DNA of 64,000 nt from Sphaerospermopsis torques-reginae ITEP-024. GTDB taxonomy: Bacteria; Cyanobacteriota; Cyanobacteriia; Cyanobacteriales; Nostocaceae. Shown here in pieces: positions 1 to 8,570 of this stretch. The DNA lies in NCBI RefSeq assembly GCF_019598945.1, contig NZ_CP080598.1:1-64000 (forward strand), read 5' to 3'. The translations under genes and the position numbers were made by a program. Within the stretch, counting starts at the first letter, position 1. Each line of letters starts with the position of its first letter. The notes under the pieces were generated by a model. It worked only from the letters and a program-made list of their open reading frames with translations, had not been told where the DNA came from and made no database searches.

Positions 1-122
1 TACAAATCCTGCCAAGTAGCTAAACCCCAATTATAGGTAAACCTTGCTATACCAGCGTGTTTAGCCATTAATATTTCCTGGGTTTTATTTAACTTGAGTT
101 TTGTTTTGATGGATAAAAGCAT
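1..122 (-). CDS. tnpB: TnpB/OrfB-type transposon protein, N-terminal fragment (continues left of window)
   Basis: Translating the minus strand from the ATG at 122 gives an open frame that runs off the window. It includes KTKLKLNKTQ, then AKHAGIARFTYNWGLATWQD. The pattern of a basic start, a Q-rich helix and ARFTYNWGLATW is the typical N-terminus of IS605 OrfB/TnpB proteins, which are RNA-guided nucleases that help maintain the element. Only about 40 residues are visible, so the RuvC-like catalytic residues and zinc ribbon cannot be checked. The protein may be intact or degraded beyond the edge. No tnpA is visible on this side. Confidence 0.72.
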   Translation of the reverse strand, partial: MLLSIKTKLKLNKTQEILMAKHAGIARFTYNWGLATWQDL

Positions 123-296
123 TTGCTGATAGCTTGCGTGGCGATAGCCATTTTCAACACTATACTTTATTATTTAATTCTGACACATTTTGCTTAATTT
201 TTTAGTCAACTTATTCCATGTATACTTCAAATACTTGTAGTTTTGTATGTACTTGTATAGGTTTGTCTAGTAAATTGTCAACTTAGGACAAGCTCT
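1..296 (-). mobile_element. IS200/IS605-family element, tnpB 5' side (cut by window edge)
   Basis: The window opens inside an insertion sequence. A tnpB start lies at 122 on the minus strand, followed outward by about 170 bp without a gene. The right limit is proposed at 296 because the 20-mer GTCAACTTAGGACAAGCTCT at 277-296 recurs exactly at 14239-14258, at the edge of another repeat island, as expected for a shared element end. The boundary is inferred from that recurrence only; no target-site duplication is expected for this family. The element ends about 60 bp before the LRR gene, so it may affect that gene's promoter. Confidence 0.5.
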
Positions 297-354
297 GATC
301 AGTATAAAATAATCTTCATTAATCTTCTTTTCTCTTACCCTTGACCGTGGAATT

Positions 355-3267
355 ATGACGCAGGATGAGTTATTGGCACTGATAGATCGCGCTGCGGCTG
401 AGGGTTGGCAAGAGTTATACTTGTCGGGGAAAAATTTGACGGAGATACCAGAGGCGATCGCCAAATTAACCAATCTCACCCAGCTTTACCTCAGTGGAAA
501 CCAAATCACCGAGATACCAGAGGCGATCGCCAAATTAACCAATCTCACCAAGCTTGACCTCAGTGAAAACCAAATCACCGAGATACCAGAGGCGATCGCC
601 AAATTAACCAATCTCACCAAGCTTGACCTCAGTGAAAACCAAATCACCGAGATACCAGAGGCGATCGCCAAATTAACCAATCTCACCAAGCTTGACCTCA
701 GTGAAAACCAAATCACCGAGATACCAGAGGCGATCGCCAAATTAACCAATCTCACCCAGCTTTACCTCAGTGGAAACCAAATCACCGAGATACCAGAGGC
801 GATCGCCAAATTAACCAATCTCACCCTGCTTTACCTCTATAACAACCAAATCACCGAGATACCAGAGGCGATCGCCAAATTAACCAATCTCACCCTGCTT
901 TACCTCTATAACAACCAAATCACCGAGATACCAGAGGCGATCGCCAAATTAACCAATCTCACCGAGCTTGACCTCAGTGAAAACCAAATCACCGAGATAC
1001 CAGAGGCGATCGCCAAATTAACCAATCTCACCAAGCTTGACCTCAGTGAAAACCAAATCACCGAGATACCAGAGGCGATCGCCAAATTAACCAATCTCAC
1101 CCAGCTTTACCTCTATAACAACCAAATCACCGAGATACCAGAGGCGATCGCCAAATTAACCAATCTCACCGAGCTTTACCTCTATCACAACCAAATCACC
1201 GAGATACCAGAGGCGATCGCCAAATTAACCAATCTCACCCAACTTAACCTTAGAAACAACCAAATCACCGAGATACCTTTAGAAGTTCTGAATACAAAAA
1301 ATGCAAAAGAGATTTTTAATTACTTGAGGCAAATTCGCACAAGTGAAACTCGACCATTACATGAAGCTAAACTCTTGCTTGTGGGACAAGGTAGCGTCGG
1401 TAAAACATCTCTGATCGAGCGGTTAATCCGCAATCAATATGACAAAAATCAATCCCAAACCCACGGACTGAATGTAGAAACTTGGAATGTACAAATAGAT
1501 AGCAAAGACATCCGTCTCAATGTTTGGGACTTTGGCGGACAGGAAATTTATCACGCCACCCATCAGTTTTTTCTGACTAAGCGTAGTCTCTATCTCCTAG
1601 TTTGCAACTGTCGCACCAGCGAAGAAGAAAACCGCATTGAATATTGGTTGAAACTCATTGAAAGTTTTGGCGGCCAGTCCCCCGTAATTATAGTTGGCAA
1701 CAAAAAAGACGAACAACGCCTAGACATTAACCGCAAGGCATTACGCGAAAAATATCCTAACATCCAAGCCATTATCGAAACTTCCTGCCAAGACAATATT
1801 GGTATTGATGAACTTCGTGCCGCTATTTTCCAGGAAATCGCCAACCTCAAAGAAGTCTACGATCTTCTACCCATCTCATGGTTTGAAGTGAAACAACAAC
1901 TGGAAACCATGCCCCAAGACTTCATCACCTACAACCGCTACATCGGTATCTGTCACGAAAACAAAATTCCCGAAGAACAAAACCAAGAACAACTGATAGA
2001 CCTGCTGCATCGTCTCGGCTTAGTTCTCAACTTCCGTGATCATTCCATCCTTAAAGATACCAACGTCCTCAAACCCAACTGGGTGACAGAAGGTATTTAT
2101 GCACTCCTGAGTGATGAAACTCTGAAAACTAAAAGCAAAGGCATTTTCACCCACGACGATATCAGTCGTATTCTTGACCCAGAACGCTATCCTACCCAGC
2201 GTCATAAATATTTGATCAATCTGATGAAGGAATTTGAACTTTGTTTTCAACTAGAATGTAAACCAGAAAAATTCTTAATTGCGGGACTTTTGCCCAAAGA
2301 TCAACCAGAGAAAACAGAACTAGAAGGGGAAACCCTGGAATTTCAATACCATTACAAAGTTCTCCCGGAAAGTATCATCTCTCGCTTTATTGTTAATACC
2401 CACGACAAAATTTATAACTCAATCTATTGGCGCAGTGGGGTAATGTTGCAATATCAACAATACAACGAAATCTACAACATTGCTCGCATCAAAGCCGATC
2501 CAGAAGACAAAAAAATCTTTATCACTATTAGCGGACGTAAAGAAACAAGGCGTTTATTTCTTGGTATTCTTCGCAATGAATTTCAAAAAATCCATAATAC
2601 CCTCCCCAACCTGGAAATTACCGAATGGGTCCCTGTTCCTGGCTACCCTAAACACGATCCACTCAAATACTCAGAACTACTCGGACTTGAAGAAATGGGA
2701 GAAACCGATAAAGTTATTGGTGAACTCAAACTCAAACTCAATTTGCGACAACTGCTTGATGGTTACGAGTCACTAGAATCCCGTCGCCAATCACAATCAC
2801 AAATAGTTAATCCACAGGGAGTTAACGTTATAATTAATAACAATAACAGTATTGATAATAACAATAAACCCATGACAAATAACACAAACAACTTTACAGG
2901 CGCACAATTAGGCATCGTTAACATTGACAGCGAAATCACAGGTAACGCTAGTCAAAAAGTCGGTGACTTAAATCAAACAAACGGCGCAAACATCAACGAA
3001 ATTCTACAACTAATCGGCAATATGCGCCAAACTGCCGCCCAATTTCCCCCAGAAATCCACGACGATATTATTATTGATATTGATGATGTAGAAGAAGAAA
3101 TTAAAAAGCCAGAACCAAAACGCAATTTACCCAGACTAACAAAGCGTCTAGCAGCTTTAGGAACTGCTGCTACTGTAACTTTTGCGGGGATAGCTGGTAT
3201 GGCAGACTTTGCAAATAATGTGATGGAAATAGGAAGCAAATTAGGCATAGAACTAATTAAGAATTAG
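355..3267 (+). CDS. LRR-Roc-COR (Roco-type) GTPase protein
   Basis: 970 residues. A short N-terminal cap is followed by 12 tandem 23-residue leucine-rich repeats (residues 28-303). Then comes a Ras-of-complex GTPase with P-loop GQGSVGKT (about 344-351), switch motif DFGGQE (about 392) and specificity motif NKKD (449-452), followed by a COR-like region (about 510-800). The tail holds an Asn-rich stretch (about 822-845), a mixed region and a hydrophobic segment near 930-955 that could touch or cross a membrane. Roco proteins are GTP-dependent signalling scaffolds that dimerise through COR; the LRRs usually bind a ligand or partner. The ligand is unknown. A Roco-linked conflict or stress-sensing role is possible because neighbouring genes include nuclease-family proteins, but this is inference. 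The ATG follows an AT-rich leader just downstream of an IS end. Confidence 0.88.
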   Translation: MTQDELLALIDRAAAEGWQELYLSGKNLTEIPEAIAKLTNLTQLYLSGNQITEIPEAIAKLTNLTKLDLSENQITEIPEAIAKLTNLTKLDLSENQITEIPEAIAKLTNLTKLDLSENQITEIPEAIAKLTNLTQLYLSGNQITEIPEAIAKLTNLTLLYLYNNQITEIPEAIAKLTNLTLLYLYNNQITEIPEAIAKLTNLTELDLSENQITEIPEAIAKLTNLTKLDLSENQITEIPEAIAKLTNLTQLYLYNNQITEIPEAIAKLTNLTELYLYHNQITEIPEAIAKLTNLTQLNLRNNQITEIPLEVLNTKNAKEIFNYLRQIRTSETRPLHEAKLLLVGQGSVGKTSLIERLIRNQYDKNQSQTHGLNVETWNVQIDSKDIRLNVWDFGGQEIYHATHQFFLTKRSLYLLVCNCRTSEEENRIEYWLKLIESFGGQSPVIIVGNKKDEQRLDINRKALREKYPNIQAIIETSCQDNIGIDELRAAIFQEIANLKEVYDLLPISWFEVKQQLETMPQDFITYNRYIGICHENKIPEEQNQEQLIDLLHRLGLVLNFRDHSILKDTNVLKPNWVTEGIYALLSDETLKTKSKGIFTHDDISRILDPERYPTQRHKYLINLMKEFELCFQLECKPEKFLIAGLLPKDQPEKTELEGETLEFQYHYKVLPESIISRFIVNTHDKIYNSIYWRSGVMLQYQQYNEIYNIARIKADPEDKKIFITISGRKETRRLFLGILRNEFQKIHNTLPNLEITEWVPVPGYPKHDPLKYSELLGLEEMGETDKVIGELKLKLNLRQLLDGYESLESRRQSQSQIVNPQGVNVIINNNNSIDNNNKPMTNNTNNFTGAQLGIVNIDSEITGNASQKVGDLNQTNGANINEILQLIGNMRQTAAQFPPEIHDDIIIDIDDVEEEIKKPEPKRNLPRLTKRLAALGTAATVTFAGIAGMADFANNVMEIGSKLGIELIKN
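436..1263 (+). repeat. 12 x 69-bp in-frame tandem repeats (LRR units)
   Basis: Each unit encodes 23 residues starting (I/L)TEIPEAIAKLTNLT and ending NQ. The units are almost identical at the DNA level, and each contains a GCGATCGC octamer. Differences are confined to a few codons after LTNLT, for example QLYLSG, KLDLSE, LLYLYN, ELYLYH and QLNLRN. These correspond to the exposed face of the LRR beta strand. Near-identity points to recent duplication or gene-conversion homogenisation. Confidence 0.95.
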
Positions 3268-3316
3268 TCCTGAATATGCGGGGTTCTATGAAGTTTTAGT
3301 TTTTTGTCAGGGAGTA

Positions 3317-3661
3317 TCAATTACTATTACTATCTCTCAAGTCAAACTGCAACTGTAAACCATCATTTTCATTCAGATTTTGATTTGCTGGTTGCAGAAA
3401 AATAGGAGCATCAGGAATTGTGATTGATTCACTCAAGGGCAATTCTTCAGAAGTATTATTTTCTGCACCTTGATTATTTTGTTGATTAAAAAATCTGCTA
3501 AAATCATTTTCTGCACGACGATCATTAATATCAACTAAAGAATCACCTTTTAAAGTAAAATTCTCTTGATTAACTTGCTCAGTTGATTGTGCGTAAACGG
3601 TGCTATTCACACCAAAAACAGCCGCTATAATTGTTAAAGTGACAGAAATTTTAGTTTTCAT
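3317..3661 (-). CDS. Small predicted exported protein, unknown function
   Basis: About 114 residues from the chosen ATG at 3661; an upstream in-frame ATG at 3679 would add six residues (MEKSKP). The N-terminus MKTKISVTLTIIAAVFGV followed by NSTVYAQS looks like a Sec signal peptide with an AxA-like site (VYA-QS). The mature part is polar and rich in Asn, Gln and acidic residues (FFNQQNNQGAENN, EELPLSESITIPDAP), with no cysteine or recognisable domain. It stands alone, convergent with the LRR-Roc gene and with no clear operon partner. I do not recognise the family. The signal peptide is what supports it being a real gene. Confidence 0.6.
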   Translation of the reverse strand: MKTKISVTLTIIAAVFGVNSTVYAQSTEQVNQENFTLKGDSLVDINDRRAENDFSRFFNQQNNQGAENNTSEELPLSESITIPDAPIFLQPANQNLNENDGLQLQFDLRDSNSN

Positions 3662-3888
3662 GGGTTTGCTTTTTTCCATAAAAATATTCTAACTGGGGAT
3701 AATTATAAATCATGCCCTAGATAGATTTGTATTGCTAAGTTACATATAATTAAAAATTAAGGAAAATTTTATATTTTGGACATTGAATTAATTATTCATC
3801 TTTATCTGTGTTTATCTGCATTCAATGATTCTTGATGTATTATATATGTTATATTGTAAAAAATAAACATTGATTGGTTTGAGAAGTT

Positions 3889-4626
3889 ATGTTATTAAAA
3901 TATGATCTTCGGCAATGTTTACCCTCTGCTGAAGATTTACCAGATTCAGACGATACACCAGTGGATAACGAATTACAAGACTTAATACCAGGGTTACTAA
4001 AAACCATACTCGCCTTAATTTGGTCAGAAAGAATGGATTGGTTTTTTGGCGTAGATATGGGAATATATTATGATCCAGATAAACCAGCAATAGTACCAGA
4101 TGGATTTCTGAGTATTGGTGTACCGAGAATTATTGACTCAGATTTACGTTTATCCTATGTGTTATGGGAAGAACAAAAACTACCAATCATGGTGTTAGAA
4201 GTAGTATCTCAAACTAGAAGGGGAGAATATACCCAAAAGAAACAAGAATATGCAGAATTAGGAATTTTATATTATGTGATTTATAACCCATTAAGAAAAA
4301 GGAAACAAAGGTTAGAGGTTTATAAATTAGAAAATGGCAAATATCAATTATTGCCAGGTGAAGCAGTATGGTTATCAGAAATCAATTTAGGAATAGGTAG
4401 AGAAGAAGGAAAATATCAAGGAATTACCAGAGAATGGTTATATTGGTATGATGAACAAGGAAAGAGATATTTAACAGCAGAAGAACTACTGCAACAGGAA
4501 AGAGAGAGGGCAGAATTTGAAAGACAAAGGGCTGAATTTGAAAGGAAAAAAGCTGAATCTGAAAGATTGCGATCGCAACGTTTAGAAGAAATATTACGTT
4601 CTCATGGTATAGATCCTAATATTTAG
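3889..4626 (+). CDS. Uma2 family (DUF820) PD-(D/E)XK-type protein
   Basis: 245 residues. The core has the features of Uma2/DUF820 proteins, which are abundant in cyanobacteria and carry a restriction-endonuclease-like fold: VPDGFLSIGVP (acidic residue of the active site), then IMVLEVVSQT (the E-x-V motif) and KKQEYAELGILYYVIYNP. The C-terminal 45 residues form a charged coiled coil (ERERAEFERQRAEFERKKAE), common in this family. A purine-rich GAGAAG lies before the ATG. Cellular function is not established for the family; a nuclease role is inferred from the fold. It lies 40 bp upstream of an Rpn-family gene on the same strand, and the two may be co-transcribed. Confidence 0.85.
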   Translation: MLLKYDLRQCLPSAEDLPDSDDTPVDNELQDLIPGLLKTILALIWSERMDWFFGVDMGIYYDPDKPAIVPDGFLSIGVPRIIDSDLRLSYVLWEEQKLPIMVLEVVSQTRRGEYTQKKQEYAELGILYYVIYNPLRKRKQRLEVYKLENGKYQLLPGEAVWLSEINLGIGREEGKYQGITREWLYWYDEQGKRYLTAEELLQQERERAEFERQRAEFERKKAESERLRSQRLEEILRSHGIDPNI

Positions 4627-4666
4627 TACATAATAGTTTTTTAATAGTTTTTTCCCTGGTGCTTGA

Positions 4667-5677
4667 ATGAATGAAACTACCGCCAATTATGACGAAACAT
4701 GGAAAGAAGCAATATCACAATACTTTGAATCTTTTGTATCTTTCTTTTACCCCTATCTTCATCAACAAATTAACTGGCAAAAAACCCCCATCTCCCTCGA
4801 TAAAGAATTAGAACAGATTACAGCATCTTCCGCAACAGAAAAACGCTATGCGGATAAATTATATAAGGTTTGGTTACTAGATAACCAAGAAATTTGGATT
4901 TTGATTCATATTGAAGTACAAAGCCAATATGATAAAGCATTTTCTCAGCGAATGTTTATCTATAACTATCGCGCCTTTGATTTATATCATAAACCCGTCA
5001 TCAGTTTAGCTATACTAGGAGATGAGAGTAAAACTTGGCGACCAAATTCTTATGAATACGGTATTGGAGAAAGCCAAGTTAAAATGACTTTCAGTAACGT
5101 GAAACTCTTAGATTATCAGTGGGAGGAATTAGCAGCGAGTGATAATGTCTTTGCTACAGTAGTAATGGCACATTTGAAAACCAAAGCTACTACTAGCAAT
5201 TTAACCCAAAGAGAACAATGGAAATGGAATTTAGTCAGAGGTTTATATGAAAGGGGCTTAACTAAATTCGATATCATTAATTTAGGTAAGTTCCTGGATA
5301 AAATGATGGCCTTACCACCACAACTAGAACTGGAATTTAAGAATAAACTCAATCAATACGAAAAGGAGCGCAATATGCCTTTTTTAAGTCCGATAGAAGA
5401 AATGGCTTTAGAGAAAGGTCAACAAATTGGTCAACAAATAGGTCAGCAAATAGGTCAGCAAATAGGTCAGCAAATAGGAGCAAAAGAAACTCGCAAACAA
5501 GATATTATCAAAATCCTGCAAAATCGCTTTGATAATTTACCAGGTGATCTCGTAAAATCTATCAATCAAATTGATGATATGTCTGTGCTAGAAAATTTAC
5601 TTTTACCTAGTGTTAGCGTCAATTCTCTAGAGGAATTTCAACAGATAATTAATGAGAATTTGAGCAGTAATAATTAA
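4667..5677 (+). CDS. Rpn-family (recombination-promoting nuclease-like/DUF4351) protein
   Basis: 336 residues. The N-terminal half has the PD-(D/E)XK pattern of Rpn/transposase_31-like proteins: DKLYKVWLLDNQEIWILIHIEVQSQYDKAF, with the acidic D and the E-V-Q motif, then RMFIYNYRAFDLYHKPVISLAIL. The C-terminal part has GQQI repeats (residues 251-270) leading into a helical DUF4351-like tail with KILQNRFDNLPGDLVKSI. Related E. coli Rpn proteins cut DNA and stimulate RecA-independent recombination; here that is only an analogy. The 12-bp repeat makes the linker length likely to vary between strains. Confidence 0.8.
   Translation: MNETTANYDETWKEAISQYFESFVSFFYPYLHQQINWQKTPISLDKELEQITASSATEKRYADKLYKVWLLDNQEIWILIHIEVQSQYDKAFSQRMFIYNYRAFDLYHKPVISLAILGDESKTWRPNSYEYGIGESQVKMTFSNVKLLDYQWEELAASDNVFATVVMAHLKTKATTSNLTQREQWKWNLVRGLYERGLTKFDIINLGKFLDKMMALPPQLELEFKNKLNQYEKERNMPFLSPIEEMALEKGQQIGQQIGQQIGQQIGQQIGAKETRKQDIIKILQNRFDNLPGDLVKSINQIDDMSVLENLLLPSVSVNSLEEFQQIINENLSSNN
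5417..5476 (+). repeat. 5 x 12-bp in-frame repeat (GQQI units) in Rpn-family gene
   Basis: Five consecutive units of the form GGTCARCAAATW encode GQQI five times before GAKETRK. In-frame 12-bp tandem repeats allow copy-number slippage without frameshift. Confidence 0.95.
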
Positions 5678-5686
5678 GAGTGATGA

Positions 5687-5749
5687 GATCCCCGACTTAT
5701 TTGATTATCCTGTCAATAAATTGTGACTTGAAAGCAAAATTCGGGGATC
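5687..5749. repeat. GATCCCCGAC...GTCGGGGATC-type interspersed hairpin repeat, copy 1
   Basis: The ends GATCCCCGACTT and TCGGGGATC are inverted around a 40-bp AT-rich core. Similar copies lie at 27917-27979 and 39183-39245. It sits between the convergent Rpn and Bax1-like genes, where it could also act as a bidirectional terminator. Confidence 0.8.
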
Positions 5750-5779
5750 TGGGTGACAGGGATATTACCTATTCATCAC

Positions 5780-7000
5780 CTATTCATCACCCATTACCTC
5801 TAAAACTGCTTTCGGTAATAATTTTTCCTTAAACCAAACAATTCTAGCAGGAACATTATCTAATTTCACACCTGCTTTTTCTAAATTCAATCTTTCAGAA
5901 ATTGCTAATATTAAATTATCACAATTTGCACGCCTTACCTGAGAAAATTTCTTTTGTAAATATTCTGGTCGCCAATAACCGACAATTTCTAATAAAAAAG
6001 TTCTCCCATCAGGATGCACCAGCCGAAAATCGGGAATCATCACACTACCAGGAATAGGAATTAAATCAACTTCTCGTTCTAAAATCCAACCACTTTTTAA
6101 ATTATCCCATTTATCAGCAAAAGATTGTTCTAACATACTATCATAAGGCTTACCTTGAGGATAGTGAGAGACTAAACCACATTCAGAATTTAAAGTAAAT
6201 CTACCTGTTTTCCATTCATTAGTATAAAAATCTCGTGTTTGTAAAGTTGCTGATAAACTCCATTTTGTCACATGAAGTAAAGCAGGAATTAATTTAGCGA
6301 TCGCCAACCCATAACGGGTACTAGGACTAAATAAACTTGTCGGACCATCAATACTAATAGTAAAACCATGATCCGCATCACCTTCAATATAAGCCATTAA
6401 TTGAAACAACTTCAAATAACGGAACAATAACTTATATTCTCCTGGTACATTGCGATGAGCATTTAACACCAAATGAGTAGCTTTATAAAACACACCTTGC
6501 ACCTGAGACAAATTATAACGATGTAATAAATCTTCAGGTTTAGGAGCATCAAAAGCAGTTAAAATTTTATTTTCCGATAAATCAGCATAAAGACCTTCAT
6601 GAACATGAAGAGGTAAAACTTCCCGTTGTAATTCCCGACTTAATTGATCAGCGATTTTTTGTAAAATTGTATCTGTGTTTTCCCGACTAGAGACAGATTT
6701 TGCAGCCAGAGAAAACACCCGTTCTCTTAACATAGCAGGTTCTAGGGGACTAATTACTTCAAAAGTGCAAAAACTACTTTTCAGAATATAAGCCAAACCC
6801 CGCTTCATTCGATAATCAGTAGTATCACCCTCAAAATCAGCCAATTGACGTTCCAGAACCCCTTGAGACTTCTCCACAGCATTCTGAAAAAACTGAATTA
6901 AATCACTAGCTAAACCTAAATGTTTATTATCAAGTTTCAGTCTCTTCGGGATAATTTCCTCCCCGTTTTGACGATGAATCAATAACTCCGTTGTCAACAT
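5780..7000 (-). CDS. Bax1-like (DUF790) nuclease, partner of XPB helicase
   Basis: 406 residues from the ATG at 7000 (MLTTELLIHRQNGEEIIPKRL), the typical start of DUF790/Bax1 proteins; the longer frame back to 7090 only reads into the helicase gene. The C-terminal half carries a PD-(D/E)XK-like core: IPDFRLVHPDGRTFLLEIVGYW, with D in PDFRLVHPDG and E in LLEIVGYW, followed by FSQVRRANCDNLILAISERL. Archaeal Bax1 is a structure-specific endonuclease that binds XPB to incise DNA at bubbles in nucleotide excision repair. The start lies 71 bp inside the helicase gene, which suggests translational coupling. DNA repair is likely; a defence role is an alternative. Confidence 0.85.
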   Translation of the reverse strand: MLTTELLIHRQNGEEIIPKRLKLDNKHLGLASDLIQFFQNAVEKSQGVLERQLADFEGDTTDYRMKRGLAYILKSSFCTFEVISPLEPAMLRERVFSLAAKSVSSRENTDTILQKIADQLSRELQREVLPLHVHEGLYADLSENKILTAFDAPKPEDLLHRYNLSQVQGVFYKATHLVLNAHRNVPGEYKLLFRYLKLFQLMAYIEGDADHGFTISIDGPTSLFSPSTRYGLAIAKLIPALLHVTKWSLSATLQTRDFYTNEWKTGRFTLNSECGLVSHYPQGKPYDSMLEQSFADKWDNLKSGWILEREVDLIPIPGSVMIPDFRLVHPDGRTFLLEIVGYWRPEYLQKKFSQVRRANCDNLILAISERLNLEKAGVKLDNVPARIVWFKEKLLPKAVLEVMGDE

Positions 7001-8570
7001 CTTTCTTATTAAGAGAATAATTAATTTCCAACTGTTCAGCCGCCCGCAAATCCCTTTGATTTTCTCTTTCCTTACCACCCCCATAAACAACCCTTAAATT
7101 ACCCCTTCTATCCTTCTTATTATCTTCTTTCTTCTCATTCTTCTCTTCCCTCTTCTCTGCCCTCTTCTCTTCGTGTCCTTCGTGTCTTCGTGGTTCAATA
7201 CTTTTTAAACCTCTCCTTCTCGCCGAAGTACCCTCCTCACTCGTATCTTCCGCCACAACTTCATATAAAATCGCCTGTTTATTTTCCATATTACCTTTAC
7301 GTAAAACCCTGCCTAAACGCTGAGTATATTCTCTCGCTGAACCAGTACCAGAAAGAATAATAGCAACAGAAGCAGCAGGAACATCAACCCCTTCATTTAA
7401 GACATGAGAAGCAACCAAAGTATTATAAATACCTTCCTTAAACTTAGTTAAAATTTCATGCCGTTCTTTCACAGGAGTTTGATGAGTAATAGCAGGGATT
7501 AAAAATTCTTGAGAAATGCGGTAAACCGTAGCATTATCAGCCGTAAAAATCAACACCCTTGAGGGATAATGTTCAGCTAATAAATCAGCAAGAATTCTTA
7601 ACTTACCATCAGTCCCCAGAGCGATTTCTTTAGCTTGCCGATGTGCTAACATTGCTCTGCGTCCATTTTGCGATCGCGCACTCATTTGGACAAAAGTTTG
7701 CCAACCTTGTAAACTGCCCAAAGAAATGCGAGATTGCTTTAAAAAATCATTGCGAGTTTGAATTAACTGATTATATCTTTCTCTTTCAAGTTGAGATAAT
7801 TTGACTTTTATCTGTATGACTTGATGTTCTGCTAAAGCCTTACCTGCTAAATCTTCAGCACGTTGCCGGTAAACTTCTCTACCGATGAGAATATTTAAAT
7901 CAGCGTGTTTGCCATCGGTGCGTTCTGGTGTAGCAGAAAGTCCTAAACGATAAGGTGCGATCGCATATTCCGCAATCACTCGATTAAAATCTGTGGGTAA
8001 ATGATGACATTCATCAAAAATAATCAGCGCATATTTATTACCCAAACTTTCCGCATGAATAGCCGCACTATCATAAGTTGCCACTAAAATAGGTGTTCTA
8101 TCCCGTGAACCACCCCCCAACAAACCCAACTCCGCATCAGGAAAAGCCGCTTTTAGGTGTGCATACCACTGGTGCATTAAATCCAAAGTTGGGACAACAA
8201 TTAAAGTGGTGCGGGGTGTTGCTTGCATGGCCATTTGTGCCAAATAAGTCTTACCCGCCGCAGTGGGTAGCACCACCACACCCTGTCTTCCCGCCAACTT
8301 CCAAGCTGCTAAAGCCTCATTTTGGTGGGGATAAGGAGTCATTTCTAAACTAGGGACCAACTCCAAAGGAGAAAATTCCTTGGCCTCATCAATAAAAAAA
8401 GTATCTTCTGCTTGCAGTGATTCGACTAAACAACGGTATCTAATCGCCGGAATGCGGAATTTTTCAATTCTATCATCCCAGGTAGCAAAATCTATCCAAG
8501 CTTTGCAGCGTGGAGGAGGATGTAAAATTAACGTACCACGATCAAAAGTTAAAGTGGGGTTGCGACCCAT
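6930..8570 (-). CDS. XPB-like superfamily 2 DNA helicase
   Basis: 546 residues. The N-terminal part resembles the DNA-damage-recognition region of short archaeal-type XPB. Then follow Q/P-loop motifs (PYPHQNEALAAW, VVLPTAAGKTYLA), DEAH-type box DECHH, SAT motif LGLSATPERTDGKH (about 210-225), and lobe-2 motifs VLIFTADNATVY, LVASHVLNEGVDVPAA and QRLGRVLRKGN. The product should unwind DNA using ATP together with the Bax1-like nuclease encoded by the overlapping downstream gene. After about residue 440 the tail becomes Arg/Lys/Glu-rich (PRRHEGHEEKRAEKREEKNE) and matches in reverse a common intergenic repeat, so this part is probably an acquired low-complexity extension. Confidence 0.9.
   Translation of the reverse strand: MGRNPTLTFDRGTLILHPPPRCKAWIDFATWDDRIEKFRIPAIRYRCLVESLQAEDTFFIDEAKEFSPLELVPSLEMTPYPHQNEALAAWKLAGRQGVVVLPTAAGKTYLAQMAMQATPRTTLIVVPTLDLMHQWYAHLKAAFPDAELGLLGGGSRDRTPILVATYDSAAIHAESLGNKYALIIFDECHHLPTDFNRVIAEYAIAPYRLGLSATPERTDGKHADLNILIGREVYRQRAEDLAGKALAEHQVIQIKVKLSQLERERYNQLIQTRNDFLKQSRISLGSLQGWQTFVQMSARSQNGRRAMLAHRQAKEIALGTDGKLRILADLLAEHYPSRVLIFTADNATVYRISQEFLIPAITHQTPVKERHEILTKFKEGIYNTLVASHVLNEGVDVPAASVAIILSGTGSAREYTQRLGRVLRKGNMENKQAILYEVVAEDTSEEGTSARRRGLKSIEPRRHEGHEEKRAEKREEKNEKKEDNKKDRRGNLRVVYGGGKERENQRDLRAAEQLEINYSLNKKDVDNGVIDSSSKRGGNYPEETET
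7169..7199. repeat. TTCGTGTC-type intergenic repeat captured in helicase gene
   Basis: The stretch repeats TTCGTGTC/TTCGTGG and ends in GGTTCAA. Related sequence occurs in non-coding DNA near 42600-42640. Here it is read in frame within the helicase tail. Confidence 0.7.

Noticed and set aside
486-1100. Open frames on the minus strand across the LRR repeats
   Set aside because: They are antisense mirror frames of the tandem repeats, with no independent start signals.
436-1263. CRISPR-like regular repeats
   Set aside because: The 69-bp periodicity is coding and in frame (leucine-rich repeats), with no unique spacers.
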